64,000 nt of DNA from Petunia secreta (GCA_029990175.1 JARKIP010000005.1:54797001-54861000), one strand, 5' to 3'. Positions 31,641-44,000 are shown, counted from the stretch's first letter. Notes: generated from the sequence alone by a model not told the origin. A program made the numbers and translations.

Positions 31641-32512
31641 CAAGGTTTATCCACCCACAAATAGGACATCTTGGGTCCTTCCACCCACAAATGGGATATT
31701 CGGGTCCTTCCACCCACAAATTGGATATCTTGGGTCCTTCCACCCACAAATAGGATATCATCGGGTCCTTCCACCCACAAATAGGATATCTCGGGTCCTT
31801 CCACCCAAAAATAGGATATTCGGGTCCTTCCACCCACAAATTGGATAATCGGGTCCTTCCACCCACAAATAGGATATCTTGGGTCCTTCCACCCACAAAT
31901 AGGATATCTCGGGTCCTTCCACCCACAAATTCGATATCTTGGGTTCTTCCACCTACAAATACGATATCATCGGGTCCTTCCACCTACAAATAGGATATCT
32001 CGGGTTCTTCCACATACAAATAGGATATCATCGGGTCCTTCCACCCACAAATAGGATATCTCGGGTCCTTCCACCTAAAAATAGGATATTCGGGTCCGTC
32101 CACCCACAAATTGGATATTCGGGTCCTTCCACCCACAAATAGGATATCTCGGGTCCTTCCACCCACAAATAGGATATCTCGGGTCCTTCCACCCATAAAT
32201 TCGATATCTTGGGTTCTTCCACCTACAAATAGGATATCATCGGGTCCTTCCACCCACAAATAGGATATTCGGGTCCTTCCACCTACAAGTAGGATATTCG
32301 GGTCCTTCCACCCACAAATTGGATATCTTGGGTCCTTCCACCCACAAATAGGATATCTCGGGTCCTTCCACCCACGAATAGGATATCTCGGGTCCTTCCA
32401 CCTACAAATAGAATATCATCGGATCCTTCCACACACAAATATGATATCTCGGGTTCTTCCACCCACAAATAGGATATCTCGGGTCCTTCCACCCACAAAT
32501 AGGATATGCAGG
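31641..32512 (+). repeat. 30-base minisatellite, about 29 units, with 270-base higher order
   Basis: The unit is of the form CTTCCACCCACAAATAGGAT followed by ATCTCGGGTC. Unit variants (TTCGATATC, ATCATCGGG, CCAAAAATAG) recur at a period of 270 bases, for instance near 31929 and 32199. Nine units were therefore duplicated as a block. The reverse strand reads as a long repetitive ORF with GGRTRDILFV repeats, but that is a consequence of the period being divisible by three. It lies in the OGN 3' region, the usual position of tandem arrays in Ogre/Tat elements. Confidence 0.95.
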
Positions 32513-32526
32513 TTTCTTTCAAGTAG

Positions 32527-32822
32527 AAGATATCAATAGACAAGTCGGCTGAGGCACCACTTTCGGAGTGTCTGGCGATGTCGGTTGTCTTGTAATATTG
32601 GCATGTTACATTTGAAGTAGATGATAGTGATGGACAAGTCGGCTGAGGCACCACTTTCAGAGTGTCTCGCGATGTCGGTTGTCTTGCAATATTGGTACGT
32701 TATATTTAAAGTAGATTGATAGTCTAAGACAAGTCGGCTGAGGCACCACTTTCGAAGTGTCTCGCGATGTTGGTTGTCTTGCAATTTGGCATATTATATT
32801 TAAAGTAGATGATAAAGATAGA
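32527..32822 (+). repeat. 96-base tandem repeat, three copies and a part
   Basis: GACAAGTCGGCTGAGGCACC recurs near 32537, 32633 and 32729, each time followed by ACTTTC, AGTGTCT and CGATGTTGGTTGTCTTG-like sequence. A decayed fourth copy starts near 32818. Confidence 0.9.
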
Positions 32823-33395
32823 CAATTCGACTTGAGACAATTCGACTTGTTGACAACATCGTAGCCAGCGTTTACAATTCTATATTATCCCTTTATTCTA
32901 TTTCTTATCCCAATTGACAAGGTTTATTGGCAGTTGTTTGCTTACCGTTTGTTAAGTCTTTACAGAATTTTGGCAGTACCGCAGCAACATTTGGAGCATA
33001 ACGTGGAACTCTTTCTTAGTAGTGAAGTGGGGCAATCGTTGATATGAGCTAGACTCGTCAACGAGGATCTGAAGAATCGCACTCGAACAAGCAAATTCTA
33101 TCCTAATCTTTTGTTTTCGGATTAGGACGTCAGTTTGAATTCTTTCCTATTCGTGCGTCCTTTTCTGTCAATCGTGCAAGTTTTCTTATCTAAATGTCGT
33201 CGAACTACATATGGCCTGATTCTCTTTTAGCCCGAGATATGTAGGCAATTCAGAAACCGGAGTTCGCCCATGTCATAAGCTTCGCCTTTGGTCCTTGGAA
33301 TCAAAGTCTTGGTTTTACCGTGACAAAATTGGTTTTCACGTCAACTTTCTTTACTCTGAAAACTTTTTTATCCTTTTCGGGTAAAGAGGGGCAGC
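32823..33395 (+). other. OGN end region with hairpin motif and polypurine tract
   Basis: No gene. A third complete hairpin-type motif is at 33201-33267 (GAACTACATATGGCCTGATT with GATATGTAGGCAATTC). GTAAAGAGGGGCAGC at 33381-33395 is the purine-rich primer site for plus-strand synthesis, directly before the right LTR. Confidence 0.7.
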
Positions 33396-36300
33396 TATTG
33401 ACACCAAATTTTGTCCCGAGGTTTAATTAATGACTAATTATTTAAACGAAATTCAAGTATTAAAATAAAATTTTAAATTAAAATTAATTAAAGTGAATTA
33501 ATTAATTTCGAAAGAAAAAGGCTAAATTACATTGCTTACCCTAAATCCAGCTTATTTGTGTAAATTACATTTTAATTAGTTTATTTAAAGAAAAAGGGGC
33601 CAAAAATATTTTAGAGCCTAGAATATGGCTTAATTGCGCAACCCATATATACATACAACACACGCATATACATTTAATTTCAGAAGCCCATCAGCTTCAA
33701 CCCCAAAATCCCTAACTCGTTTCCCTCTTCCCCTAACCCGATCAATCCGCGACCAATTCCCAATTCCCCCTTCCCCCCTCCCCAAAAATCTCACCACAAC
33801 CAGCCAAAATCCGCGTCACCTTAGTCCCCCCACCCTTTTACCCTCTCTCCAGTACAAGCAAGTGATCCAATCGTTCATTTCGAATCAAAAGTTGATCCGA
33901 GCCATAAATCATCCAACGGGCAAATCCTTACATGTAAGGATAAAACTTGTACAAATTCTATGAATTTTGGACAAGTTTTACCCTTATTTGTAAAGGGAAT
34001 AGCCTCTTTTTTGGAGATTATGGAAAATTCACAAAAGGAATCCGAAACCCTAATCTCAGGTATATATTCATTCTCTGTTTCACTTTTCTGGGGGGAAGTT
34101 AAAAAGAGGCGGAACTTAGAGGATTTGATAACAAAAAAAAAAAAAAACAACAGCATACATATTATACACAAAAGTTTTCTCAGTTTTTCGCGTTACTGTT
34201 TCTGCCATTTCTTGCTTTATGTTATCGCTTTATTATTCGAGTCATCAAAATTGCTCTAGTCGTCAACCTTAATCGAGTCGCATATCGCTTCGGATCCTAG
34301 CTCCTTTTCACTGCTCCGCAAAAGGTAATAACCCTTTTCTTTTCTTTATTTTAGTTTCTGCTTCTTCATTTTTTTAGTGATTCTTGTTAGTTTATCGATA
34401 TTCTGGTTTGGAATCAGTTCCTATGTGTTTATGGATGTTGGATAAACATTAGTATGGTTGTGTTTATGCGCTAGTAAAAATGTTCAGTTGTTCTATTAAA
34501 ACTTCAGCATGCTATTCCTTTCTTGAGTAAGTGTAAGCGTCTATTTCTCTTAAGCTTATTTACAGTAAAGATGGAATTTTGATAAGTTATTCATCACATA
34601 TGGTGGAATGTCGAAATTGAAAGTTATGCATAGTTCATTTGTTTCTGTTCTTGGTTTCCCTGTGTGCAAGTGATTTCTTCTTTTTGTTAGTGAGGGAGGT
34701 GTATTTTGCTCTCAGGTGTATGTGTGTGTATGTGAAAATTCAAGGAGTTTAAGGTAGTGTGTGAGGGTGTTAGAAGTTCAGGTGTAGTAGAAGTTATTTT
34801 TGGTGTTTTGAATAGTAGTCAGGAGTACAGGGTGCTTCCCTAGCTTATTTAGAGAAAGTAAGGGAATAGTTAGGATTTTGGGGATGGAATGTTATGGTTT
34901 GCTTTAGGTATAGGTGGTTTTTAGGCAGTATAGATGTCAGGTTGTCTTGATGTAGTTTTAAGTGAGTTTATGCAGGGAGTGCAGTTGGCTTTTGGTGAGC
35001 TGAGAGGTTCTTGTTATTAGGTTCTGTTAGTAAGAGGAGAATGTAAGGCAGGTCTGAGGGGCTAGCATAGGATTCTTTAGGGGCCTGGTGTTATTCTGGG
35101 CTGTAAAGGTTCCTGGATAGTGAAGAGTTCAGGTTCTAGAGGGGTGATGCAGGTAGTTTATAGAGAGTTCAAGAGGCTGTTTAGGTGTCTGTTTCTAATG
35201 ATGTGTTATAGCAGGAAGTGCAGGGGCTGGGTCTGTGAGATAGAAAGGAGAGGGTCAGGGTATTTGGCTCTGGAATGCAGGGCTGAATGTTGTTTTTGGA
35301 GTTGATGCAGGTTTAGAAGTTTAGTTTTTGGAGTCTATGGAGGTCTGGTGTGTGTGGAGTAAGTTTTTTTGGAGGTTGCAGATATTGTAGTAGCTTGCAG
35401 TTTTTTTTTTTTTTTTTTTTTTTGTTTTTTGGAGAGTTGTTTTAGTGGTTCAGGTCACTTAGGTAGTGTGTGGAATTGTTATCGTGTTAGCAGGGTTGTT
35501 CTAGTTCTTAGATGTTATGGAGAAAATGCAGGGAGTTGTATATTTGAAGGGATGTGGATTTGTAAAGTATAGCTTGTAGTCTGGTTGTCTTTCCATAAGT
35601 TCAAAAGGGTAGATAGTGGAAGCTTAGAAGTTTTTTTAGCTTGGATTTTCATAAGAATGTATGAGATACAGGTTCAGCTTTGAGAAGCTGTTCGAGTTTT
35701 TTTAAGCTTTGGTCCATGTATAGAAGAAGCACAAATATTTATTTTGCTGTCTTATTCCATCTGAAGAACTGTGAAAATCCTGTTTTGATCACTCATTAAA
35801 TATTAAGTGCTCGTATCCTAAAACCTATTTTCCACTTGTATGAAAGTTGAATGAAATGGTACCTTGTTTGAATCCTTCAATAAATTCTTTTCAAATATTC
35901 ATATGGCTTCTTAAGATATGTGTGAAGTTGTTTAGTTTATATGATTGTTCCGGCATGAAAGAATTTGTGCAGTATATGTTAATCTTGGCTAGATAAGATA
36001 AGTGTTGTGCATTCACTCTGTCTTCAAGGTCCTATTTCTGCTTGGCTTAGAATACCTTACTCTGCTTGATTAGTTTCTCAAGGTTCATTTCCAGTTGCAG
36101 TCTAAGTTTGAGCAATCGACAAAATACTTTCATTCAATACTATAACTCAAAAGAACAGAATTTGACTATTGCCATAATCATTTCTTAAAGGGACATGATC
36201 AAGTGAATAGTTTGGCTAGTCTAATTGAATGGAAAACGTGATCAGTGAATTAATTTTCTATATCTTATCATCTTTAAATCAAGGTCGTTTTTTCCATGTA

Positions 36301-37606
36301 TGAAGTCGTTATAAGTAGTCTATCCTGCAGTTAGCATCATAGTGACCTTGTGTTCTTTTCTGTTATGTGTCAATTCTTTGTGATTTATGTTTGCTCTGAA
36401 TGGTTACTGACCTTTTTCTCCCCTCATTTCTTTGACATGTACACTCTTATAAACAAGTTGGTTAAAACTCATAAACTGGGTTGGCTTTCTGCATTGGAGT
36501 TTGTTTGATCCACGTCGCACTCTTTTCGGGCTTGAGATCCCCGAAAAGAAAAGGAAAAAAAATGATGATGAAAACGTTGTGAAATACAGGCCTTGTATTG
36601 AGCTTTCTATCCGGGTTCTACCTTCTAAACTCCTCTCTCCCGTCTCCTTTAGAAAAGCATGTCTTAGGATCCCTGAAACCGGAGTAGGACTTTGCATGCC
36701 GGAAGCTTGGTAGGATAGCCGCTCTATTAGAGTTATTATCTTATCACATGTTTAGAATTATTTATGCAATTGCTTATCCTGTTTCCTTGGGACATGCCAA
36801 CTGATTTAAGGCAATAGAAACCTCTCGTCAATTATTGAGTGCAAAAAATCAAAATTTATTTAAAATTATACAATCTTCATTTATTAATTATATTTAAATT
36901 AATTATTTATCTATCTATCATTTATTATTTACTTATTTGTTTAATTAATCAATTTGGTTATTTAATTTTAACTAATCATTTTTGTTTAATCAATTATAAT
37001 TATGTAGTTAATTAATCAATTAGTTATTATCCATTATACTTTATTTAACTGAATTTATATAAATATTTATTTATTTGATTAAATTATTATCTTTCATTAT
37101 TTATCCATCCAATTAATCAATTAATCAATTATTATTTGTCTAGTCATTTATGTTATTTATTTACTTAAATTTTATTTAGCCTTTGTTTATTTAATCAACT
37201 AGTCAATCAATCAACCATATTTAATTATCCATTTAATTAATCTTAAATTTGGTTATTTATTTATCTAAGTATCGGCATAACTGAAATCTTATCTTATTTA
37301 TATTATCTTCATTTAAAATTATCCTTAACAAAATTCGTGAAAACCGCCGGATTAACCGATTTAGCGGATTTTCGAAAGTGCTCCCGCAAGGGACATTCTT
37401 TCGAATTTATTAGAACCACTTACTCATAATCTCTGATTTTAATAAATTCTTTTTAAGTAAAGGGAATAATTGCACTCTTTTATTAACGTTAGGTTCCTAA
37501 TAACCCTTAAATTAGGTGGCGACTCCAAAGAAAGGCTTTTGGAGTCCCAATTTGTTGAAATTAAATCCCGATGCATACTTGTGTGCATTTTTGGGAGGGT
37601 TCAACA
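33396..37606 (+). repeat. OGN right LTR
   Basis: This 4,211-base LTR begins TATTGACACCAAATTTTGTC (the left copy begins TGTTGACACC) and ends GGGTTCAACA. It preserves the order that was disturbed in the left copy, including the empty hAT site ATAGTGAC at 36339-36346. TGGCGACTCC occurs at 37517, inside the LTR close to its end. There is no long ORF. Confidence 0.9.
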
Positions 37607-38094
37607 CTAACCCTAATAAATAATGAATAAAGAGCTTATATAGTGGTTCCTAAAAATGGCAAACAATGCCTTAATTGCCCCTGAAATGGGCTCCCAAAAA
37701 GTCATTAAAATAAAAGAGGCCTTCTGGTTGTCGTCTAAGCGCTATCGCGCCAAGACATGTGCGACTGCGCTGTATGAGTACCAAAGCTTCACGATCGCGG
37801 CTATGGTCACGCGATCGCGAAGAGCAGCTGTCTTCACCCTTTTTCAGCTTCCTGCGCAATCGCGTCTGATGACTCGCTGTCGCGCTGAACATTGTCTGGA
37901 CCTTGTGCAATCGCGTCTAATGTCTCGCTATCGCAATGAACAAGTTCTGGTGTTGAGGCAGTGGGCTTGCAAGTTGGTCCTGAAGCCTCCAACATCTGCT
38001 CTTATAGATCCAGTTTTGAGAATGTAGCCTGTAGTTGTTGCAACTCTCGTGCTTGGCTTCTTGTAAATGATTTATTCACGGGCGGGTTGCATTA
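37607..38094 (-). repeat. GY1 3' LTR, inner part
   Basis: It matches about 44269-44750, including AGCTTATATAGTGGTTCC and the CGCTATCGCGCCAAGACATG block. A reverse-strand TATA box (CTTATATA at 37635-37642) is kept. On the element strand it is preceded by AAGAAGAGGAGAATAA, the polypurine tract (38095 upward), and starts TAATGCAACCC where the 5' LTR has TGATGCAATCC. Confidence 0.9.
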
Positions 38095-39448
38095 TTCTCC
38101 TCTTCTTGAGAAGAATTCATCCACGAATTCTTTTGATCATCAACTTTGAATGGAGACAAGTCGCACACATTGAAAGTGTTGTGCACTTGGTAGTCACTTG
38201 GCAAATGAACCTTGCATGCACTGTCATTGAGGCGTTCAAGGATTTGAAACGGACCATCACCTCTTGGCATCAACTTTCTCATCCTCTTGTTGGAAAATCT
38301 ATCTTTCAGAAAATGGAACCAAATCCAATCTCTCGGTTCAAAGACAATCTTCTTTCTCCCCTTGTTAGCTTTCTTAGCAACTTCTTGATTCTTCTTTTCA
38401 AGTTGCTTCCTCACTTGTTTGTGTAGTTTCTTCATTTCTTGAGTTTGACCTTGGCATCTAAGCTTAAAACCACATCTTGAGACAAAGGCGTAAGATCCAA
38501 GGGGGTTAAAACCATACACAACCTCGAAAGGGGTCATGCAAGTAGAAGTATGCATGGTTCTATTATATGCAAATTCAATCAAAGGTAAGTGATCTTCCCA
38601 AGAAGCAAGTTTCTCCTTAACCAAGGCTCTAAGCATGGCTCCTAAGGTTCTATTCACAACCTCAGTTTGGGGATGCCAAGAAGTAGAGCACAACAACTTA
38701 GTGCCAAGCCTTCCCCATAATTCCTTCCAAAAATGACTAAGGAATTTAGAATCCCTGTCACTAACAATAATTTTAGGGACCCATACAATTTAAGTACATG
38801 CTCAATAAACAAATTGACTACATGGGATGCATCATCAATTTTATGACAAGGAATGAAATGTGCCATTTTAGAAAATCTATCAACTACCACAAAGATGCTA
38901 TCTTTTCCCCTTTTAGTCCTAGGCAAACCAAGCACAAAGTCCATAGAAATGTTAAGCCAAGGACCTAAGGGAATGGGAAGGAGTGAGTACAAACTATGTG
39001 GAAGTAGCTTCGACTTAGCTTGCTTACACACCAAGCATTGACCACACACCCTTACAATATCCACCTTCATCCCAGGCCAATAAAATTGCTCCTTAAGAAT
39101 CTCCATGGTCGTTCCCACTCCAAAATGCCCCATTAGTCCTCCACTATGTGTCTCACTCACTAAAAACTCCCTCCAAGATGAACTAGGCACACACAACTTT
39201 CTATTTCTAAACAAGAACCCTTCAAACTTGTGGAACCTCTTTTTCTCCACATCATCACTTGGTTCCTCCTTACCATACACTCTATTGATTCTTCTCCCCC
39301 TTTCCTCCAACTCACAATTAGTATAAAGTTCCCCAAACTCCGGGTCATTGGCATACATCTCCTTCATGCTTTCAAAACCAATGAGCTTGGACCCCAAAGT
39401 ATTCAACAACACTTGTCTTCTTGATTGAAGAACAAACTTCCTTGACAA
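38095..39448 (-). pseudogene. GY1 integrase
   Basis: On the reverse strand the zinc-binding HHCC region (HFGVGTTMEILKEQFYWPGM, CGQCLVCKQAK) leads to the catalytic core. The first Asp is in LNISMDFVLGLP. The second lies in a SDRDSKF-type block that needs a frameshift near 38780. The Glu is in HPQTEVVNRTLGAML, where the usual DGQT before the Glu is deleted. The end has RKIVFEPRDWIWFHF- and GDGPFQILERLNDSA-like blocks and DLSPFKVDD. The two halves lie in different frames. Integrase would insert element DNA into chromosomes; the shift and deletion make this copy non-functional. Confidence 0.85.
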
Positions 39449-39449
39449 G

Positions 39450-39790
39450 GATCCGCCATCACATTTTCTTTTCCCTTTTTGTAATGGATGACATAAGAAA
39501 AGGTTTCAAGAAATTCCACTCATTTGGCATGTCTCACATTCAATTTCTCTTGGGATTTGAGGTGTTTCAAAGATTGGTGGTCGGTTCTAGTGACAAATTC
39601 TTTTGACCAAAGATAATGTTGCCAATGAGTCAATGCTCTCACCAAGGCGTACAATTCTTTATTATAAGTAGAGTACTTAGTGGTTTCTCCCTTCAGCTTT
39701 TCACTAAAATAGGCAATGGATTTTTGATCTTGCATCAATACGGCTCAAATTCCTACCCCACTAGCATCACACTCAACTTTAAGGTTTTAT
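39450..39790 (-). pseudogene. GY1 RNase H
   Basis: The frame 39738-39520 encodes MMQDQKSIAYFSEKLKGE, YSTYNKELYALVRALTHW and VTRTDHQSLKHLKSQEK. These are the Glu and second Asp blocks of gypsy RNase H. The first Asp block upstream is broken by a stop and shift near 39753. The domain lies between reverse transcriptase and integrase, as in all Ty3/gypsy elements. Confidence 0.8.
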
Positions 39791-40650
39791 CAAAATTGGG
39801 TAATTGAAGGAGAGGTGTAGAGCTAAGCACTTCTTTCAATTTTGAAAAAGCATCTTCTTGCTCTTTCCCCCACACAAATGCTTTATCCTTCACTATCACT
39901 TCGGCCAATGGTGCGGCGATAGTGCTAAATCCCCTCACAAACCTCCTATAAAAGCTAGCCAACCCATGGAAACTTCTCACATCACCAAAGCTTTTAGGAG
40001 TGGGCCAATCCCTAATGGCCTCCACTTTAGCCTCATCAACATCCCCACTGTTTGCGCTCACGACAAAATCAAGAACCGCAACTTTATCAACACAGAAGAA
40101 GCACTTTTTTAAGTTAGCAAATAATTGCTCCTTTCTCAAAACATCAAACACTTCTTTAAAATGATTAGCATGTTCATCAATGGATATGCTATAGACCAAA
40201 ATGTCATCAAAGTAAACTACAACAAATTTTTCAATGAAAGATTTAAGCACATGATTCATAAACATCATGAAAGTTGAAGGAGCATTGGACAAGCCAAAAG
40301 GCATGACAAGCCACTCATAAAGACCAAAGTTAGTCTTAAAGGCCGTCTTCTACTCATCACTCGGTTTCATCCGGATTTGCTGGTAGCCACTCCTCGAGTC
40401 AATTTTTGAAAACACACAAGAGCCACACAACTCATCAAGCATATCATCTAACCTAGGGATAGGATGACGATACTTTACCATTATCTTGTTGATGACTCTA
40501 TAATCCACACACATGCGACAAGTCACATCTTTCTTTGGTACTAGGATTACCGGGACCGCACATAGGCTCAAGCTTTCTTGCACAAGCCTTTTTTCAAGCA
40601 ACTCCTCCACTTGCCTTTCGAGCTCTTTAGTGGCCTCCGGGTTGCTTCTA
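39753..40650 (-). pseudogene. GY1 reverse transcriptase
   Basis: The frame shared with the protease continues through PVILVPKKDVTCRMCVDYR, HPIPRLDDMLDEL and FSKIDSRSGYQQIRM. After one TAG (about 40348-40350, in place of Trp) it resumes with MPFGLSNAPSTFM and the catalytic VVYFDDILVYS, in which both Asp residues are intact. The single stop is the only defect in this domain. Reverse transcriptase copies the element RNA into DNA in cytoplasmic particles. Confidence 0.85.
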
Positions 40651-41447
40651 TAGGGGGCCTTGTTGGGCAATTGGGAGCCTGGAACAAGGTCAATTTGATT
40701 CTCAATGCCTCTTAGTGGTGGTAATCTACTAGGCAACTCCTCGAGAAAGATGTCTTCATTACCTTGCAAAAGAGAAGAAATAGAACTAGGCAAAGAAGTG
40801 GTTAGTTCATTAGTAAGCAAAACATGGTCCTTGTGTAGGAGGAGAATTATGGGCATTCCCTCCTTCACATTATTCAAGCACTTCTTTTTTGACAAGAACA
40901 TATTCACTCCCTCTTTTGTTTCCTCACTCTTTTGTGTGAAAACTCCCACTCTTTGCCCCCCATCAACTCCCCCTTTCTTTTCTTTCTCTCTTTTCAACTT
41001 CAATTCCCTCATCTTTCTATATCTCTCACCCACTTGAGCTGTAGTCAATGGATTAAAAATATACTTCCGACCTTCCAACTCTAAAGCATACTTTTTAGTC
41101 TTATCATCATGCTTTGCTAAACGATCATATTGCCAAGGTCTACCAAGCAAAATGTGACAAGCTGGCATTGGAACTACATCAAATAAGAGCTCATCATGGT
41201 AGTCTCCTATCTTGAATTTGATCGAAGCTTGCTTGGTCACCTTTAATTCTCCACATTCATTCAACCATTGTACCTTATAGGATTGTAGACGTTTCCTAAT
41301 GGGAAGCTTGAGTTGATCAATCAAAGTGGTGCTCACTATATTGACACAAGTACCACTATCAATGATAAGAGAACAAATGGTTCCTTGGACCTTACAATAA
41401 GCATGAAACAAATTTTCTTTTTTATTTGAATCCTTCTTCACTTGCAC
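40651..41447 (-). pseudogene. GY1 aspartic protease and linker
   Basis: Residues from about 28 of the frame beginning at 41447 read SLIIDSGTCVNIVSTTLI, with the catalytic Asp-Ser-Gly intact. DVVPMPACHILLGRPWQYDR ends the domain. A Lys-rich linker and ELPSRLPPLRGIENQIDLVP connect to reverse transcriptase in the same frame. This is the best kept protease of the window. Confidence 0.85.
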
Positions 41448-41579
41448 TCACATTATTCTCCTTACCTGAAGAGTCGCGGCGATGTCTTCCTCAAATTGCT
41501 CACCTTCTCCTCTCCCCCCATCAAACTCATCATCACAAGGAACATCTCCATCTACCTCCTCTACATCACTATCACCCAT

Positions 41580-42940
41580 TTAATAACCACCATCACCCAA
41601 GACAACAATGGTTCTCCTATTTAGAAAATCCCTTATCATACGGCCTCGGCCATTACATTTATAACATTGAATGTTAGACAAACTTTTGAGTTTAGCTTTG
41701 TTACCTCCCACTTTTGGCTCTTCTTTGGGCTTGGCTTTTTTAAATTGGCCCTTGAACTCTCGCTTAGGCTCCTTTGCTTTGTCCCATGGGGAATAGTTCT
41801 TCACATTATCCCTTTCCTTTCTCCAATTGATAGAGGTGCTCTTGGACTTGTAGGACTTGTCCAATTTAAGCCCTTTCTCCACCTTGAGCGCCGCTTGAAA
41901 AGCATCATACAAGAAATCAAATTGGCGCAATTCCATGGGAGAAGAAATTTCCCTATTTAAGCCCCCACAAAACCTTAGAATGAGGATTCGATCCCCATCT
42001 AGAATCTTAGCCCTTATCCTTGTCTTCTCAAACTCATCAAAATATTCCGGGACCCCTTTGCTCCCTTGCCTCAAGTTAACTTCTTGAGCAATTCTTCATC
42101 ATAGTTCTTGGGTAAGAATCAATCTTTCATCATGGCCTTCATGGCTATCCATCCACCCTCCACAAGTAGCCTATGAGTCTCCCTTTGTTTATGCTTAGAT
42201 TCCCACTAAGTAGAAGCATAGCCTTCAAATTGAGTGATGACATACTTGATTTTTGTAGCTTCTTGCACATTGTTGGCTTGGAAGATCCTTTCCATTTTGA
42301 CAACCCATTCAAGATAATCTTTGGGATCACTGCCTCCTTGGAAAGTAGGAAGATTGATCTTGATAGTATTCAATCCCCACTCCTCATCATAATGCCTTCG
42401 ATTTCCACCATGGCCCCCATAGTCATAGTAGTCCTCTTCATGTTCCGCTCTCTCTTGGTAACCTCTCCTAAATCGACCACCTCGACTCCTAAATCCTCCT
42501 TTTCGGGCCTCCCCCAGGTAGAGAATTGGATCAACATCAACATCATAGTTAAATGTGCATGGAAGGATTCGTCATCATATGAACGATCATTTTATGGATG
42601 CACCATTCCTTCACGCCTTGTAGTTTCATTTCTTGGAGGTTCATTTCTTAGAGGATCATGAATGGGATCCTTTGCTTGTGGAGTGTCATTCGGAGAGTAG
42701 GTGTCTTGGACTATCATATGAGAATAATGGTCTTTAGCCCAAGAAAGCCTACTAGGAATATCCCCCCGCACCCCCCACGGTTGGAGGTGTCTCCACCACT
42801 TGAAGTCTAGACATGCGGGATAGGTCATCAACGGTTCCTTTGATTTTCTTGAATTCATCATGGAGGGCATCAAAGCGAACCATCATCGCATGAATCAAGG
42901 TATTTGTCTCCATGTTCACATCAACTTCCTTTTGAGCCAT
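41580..42940 (-). pseudogene. GY1 gag
   Basis: Starting at the ATG at 42940, MAQKEVDVNMETNTLIHAMM opens gag. The capsid region is spread over shifting frames and includes FQGGSDPKDYLEWVVKMERI-like, QANNVQEATKIKYVITQFEG-like and RQGSKGVPEYFDEFEKTRIR blocks. The C-terminus has a basic stretch and CYKCNGRGRMIRDFLNRR. The latter is a zinc knuckle in which the His and the last Cys are replaced by Arg and Phe. Several frameshifts and stops are present, for example at the C tract near 42765-42776. Confidence 0.75.
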
Positions 42941-42955
42941 AGTACCTACAAACAA

Positions 42956-43982
42956 TTAAACAAACAAAAGTTAGTAGAAAGAGTCCTCACCAATTCACTC
43001 CCTAAGTGTTTACACTCGATTTGATTGCACTCAATCCACTCGTGTTTGCACTCAATGTTTTGATTTTACTCGCTCGCATACTCTCATCACACTTGCTTTT
43101 TACCTCTCTTGGCTAATGCAAGTTTTCTCTTCGCACTCAAGTCTGATTCAACAATCAAACTCAATTTAATTCGGTATGGAATGAAGTTGTTGTAGCAAAG
43201 AACGGACACTTAAAGCTAATAGATGGAAATTAGAAATGTCAACGAAATGAAAGAAGAAAAGCACGAATCGAATTGGCATGAAATAAATTCGGATTTGGAT
43301 GAAATTTTGTTTATGATCTAGAAATTCACTATACTTGATGATAAAAATGGAAATTAGTTGGTTAGAAACTGTTCAGGTGCTGTTGCAAGCATTCTGTCTA
43401 AGAAAACTGTTTTTCCAGAAATTGTTGTTCTATGCTATCCTGTGGGGACTGTCGCATTCGCAATTCAGCAGCTTCAAGTCACGCGGGATCACGTGGATAG
43501 GTCGCGACCGCGTAGAGCAATACATACGCTATCGCGCAGGCTGGCGCGCGATCGCATGGGTTTCTGGAATTTATGTAGAACCCCTTTTTTCAGCACACTT
43601 CTTCACTTTAATCTTTTCAATTCAGCTTTTTTTGCTCCAAATTTGAGATATATGCTCCTTGTTAGTCCGATAACAAACCCCAATGGCTGATTCTTCAAGA
43701 GCAACACACAAAATACAAAAGCCCCAATTTACTATTTGATGAACTTGAAGAACCCTAATTTTTTATTCTTTCAGTTGATGCTCCAACCTTTGTTTGTTGT
43801 CCAATTCCTTCAAGTTACAGCTTCTAGGATCAACTTTCAACAAGTGGTAACAAAATTTTCATCCAAAAGAACCTAAATCTATGACTCTATTTTTGGATTT
43901 TTTTTTTGGATTTTTGATTTATTTGTGATTTTTGGATTTTGATAACCAAAACTTTCTTAGTGATTGTATGAACAAACACTAA
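42956..43982 (-). other. GY1 leader, no gene
   Basis: The stretch between the gag start and primer site is non-coding. It contains an unusually CpG-rich patch (43490-43560, with TCGCGACCGCG and GGCGCGCGATCGC) like that of the LTR. Confidence 0.5.
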
Positions 43983-43998
43983 CTTGGCCCTAATACCA
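43983..43998 (-). other. GY1 primer binding site
   Basis: The reverse strand reads TGGTATTAGGGCC just inside the 5' LTR. It differs at two places from TGGTATCAGAGCC, the plant initiator-Met-tRNA primer site. Confidence 0.8.
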
Positions 43999-44000
43999 AA

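Larger units (their letters stand above)
12494..37606 (+). mobile_element. OGN: 25-kb non-autonomous Tat/Ogre-like element
   Basis: The element runs from TGTTGACACCC to GGTTCAACA and is flanked by CTAGC (12489-12493) and CTAAC (37607-37611), the latter being the sequence of the intact GY1 LTR. Its LTRs are 12494-22236, swollen by later insertions, and 33396-37606. A TGGCGACTCC primer site follows the left LTR, and a purine-rich GTAAAGAGGGGCAG precedes the right one. Inside are two gag-like genes, a minisatellite and a solo LTR of another family, but no trace of protease, reverse transcriptase, RNase H or integrase. Movement would require proteins supplied by another element; OGR2 is of the right type. 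Confidence 0.9.

Noticed and set aside
31641..32512. CRISPR-like array
   Set aside because: Units are contiguous without unique spacers, and the context is a plant retrotransposon; it is a minisatellite.
31558..32654. Long reverse-strand ORFs with GGRTRDILFV-like repeats, reminiscent of a repeat protein
   Set aside because: They follow directly from a 30-base tandem repeat, whose period is divisible by three; other frames are open too. No start context, domain or promoter.
38853..41960. Forward-strand ORFs across GY1
   Set aside because: Shadows of the reverse-strand pol and gag genes.
42752..42873. Separate gene at the GY1 gag start
   Set aside because: It is gag split by a frameshift near the C tract at 42765-42776.
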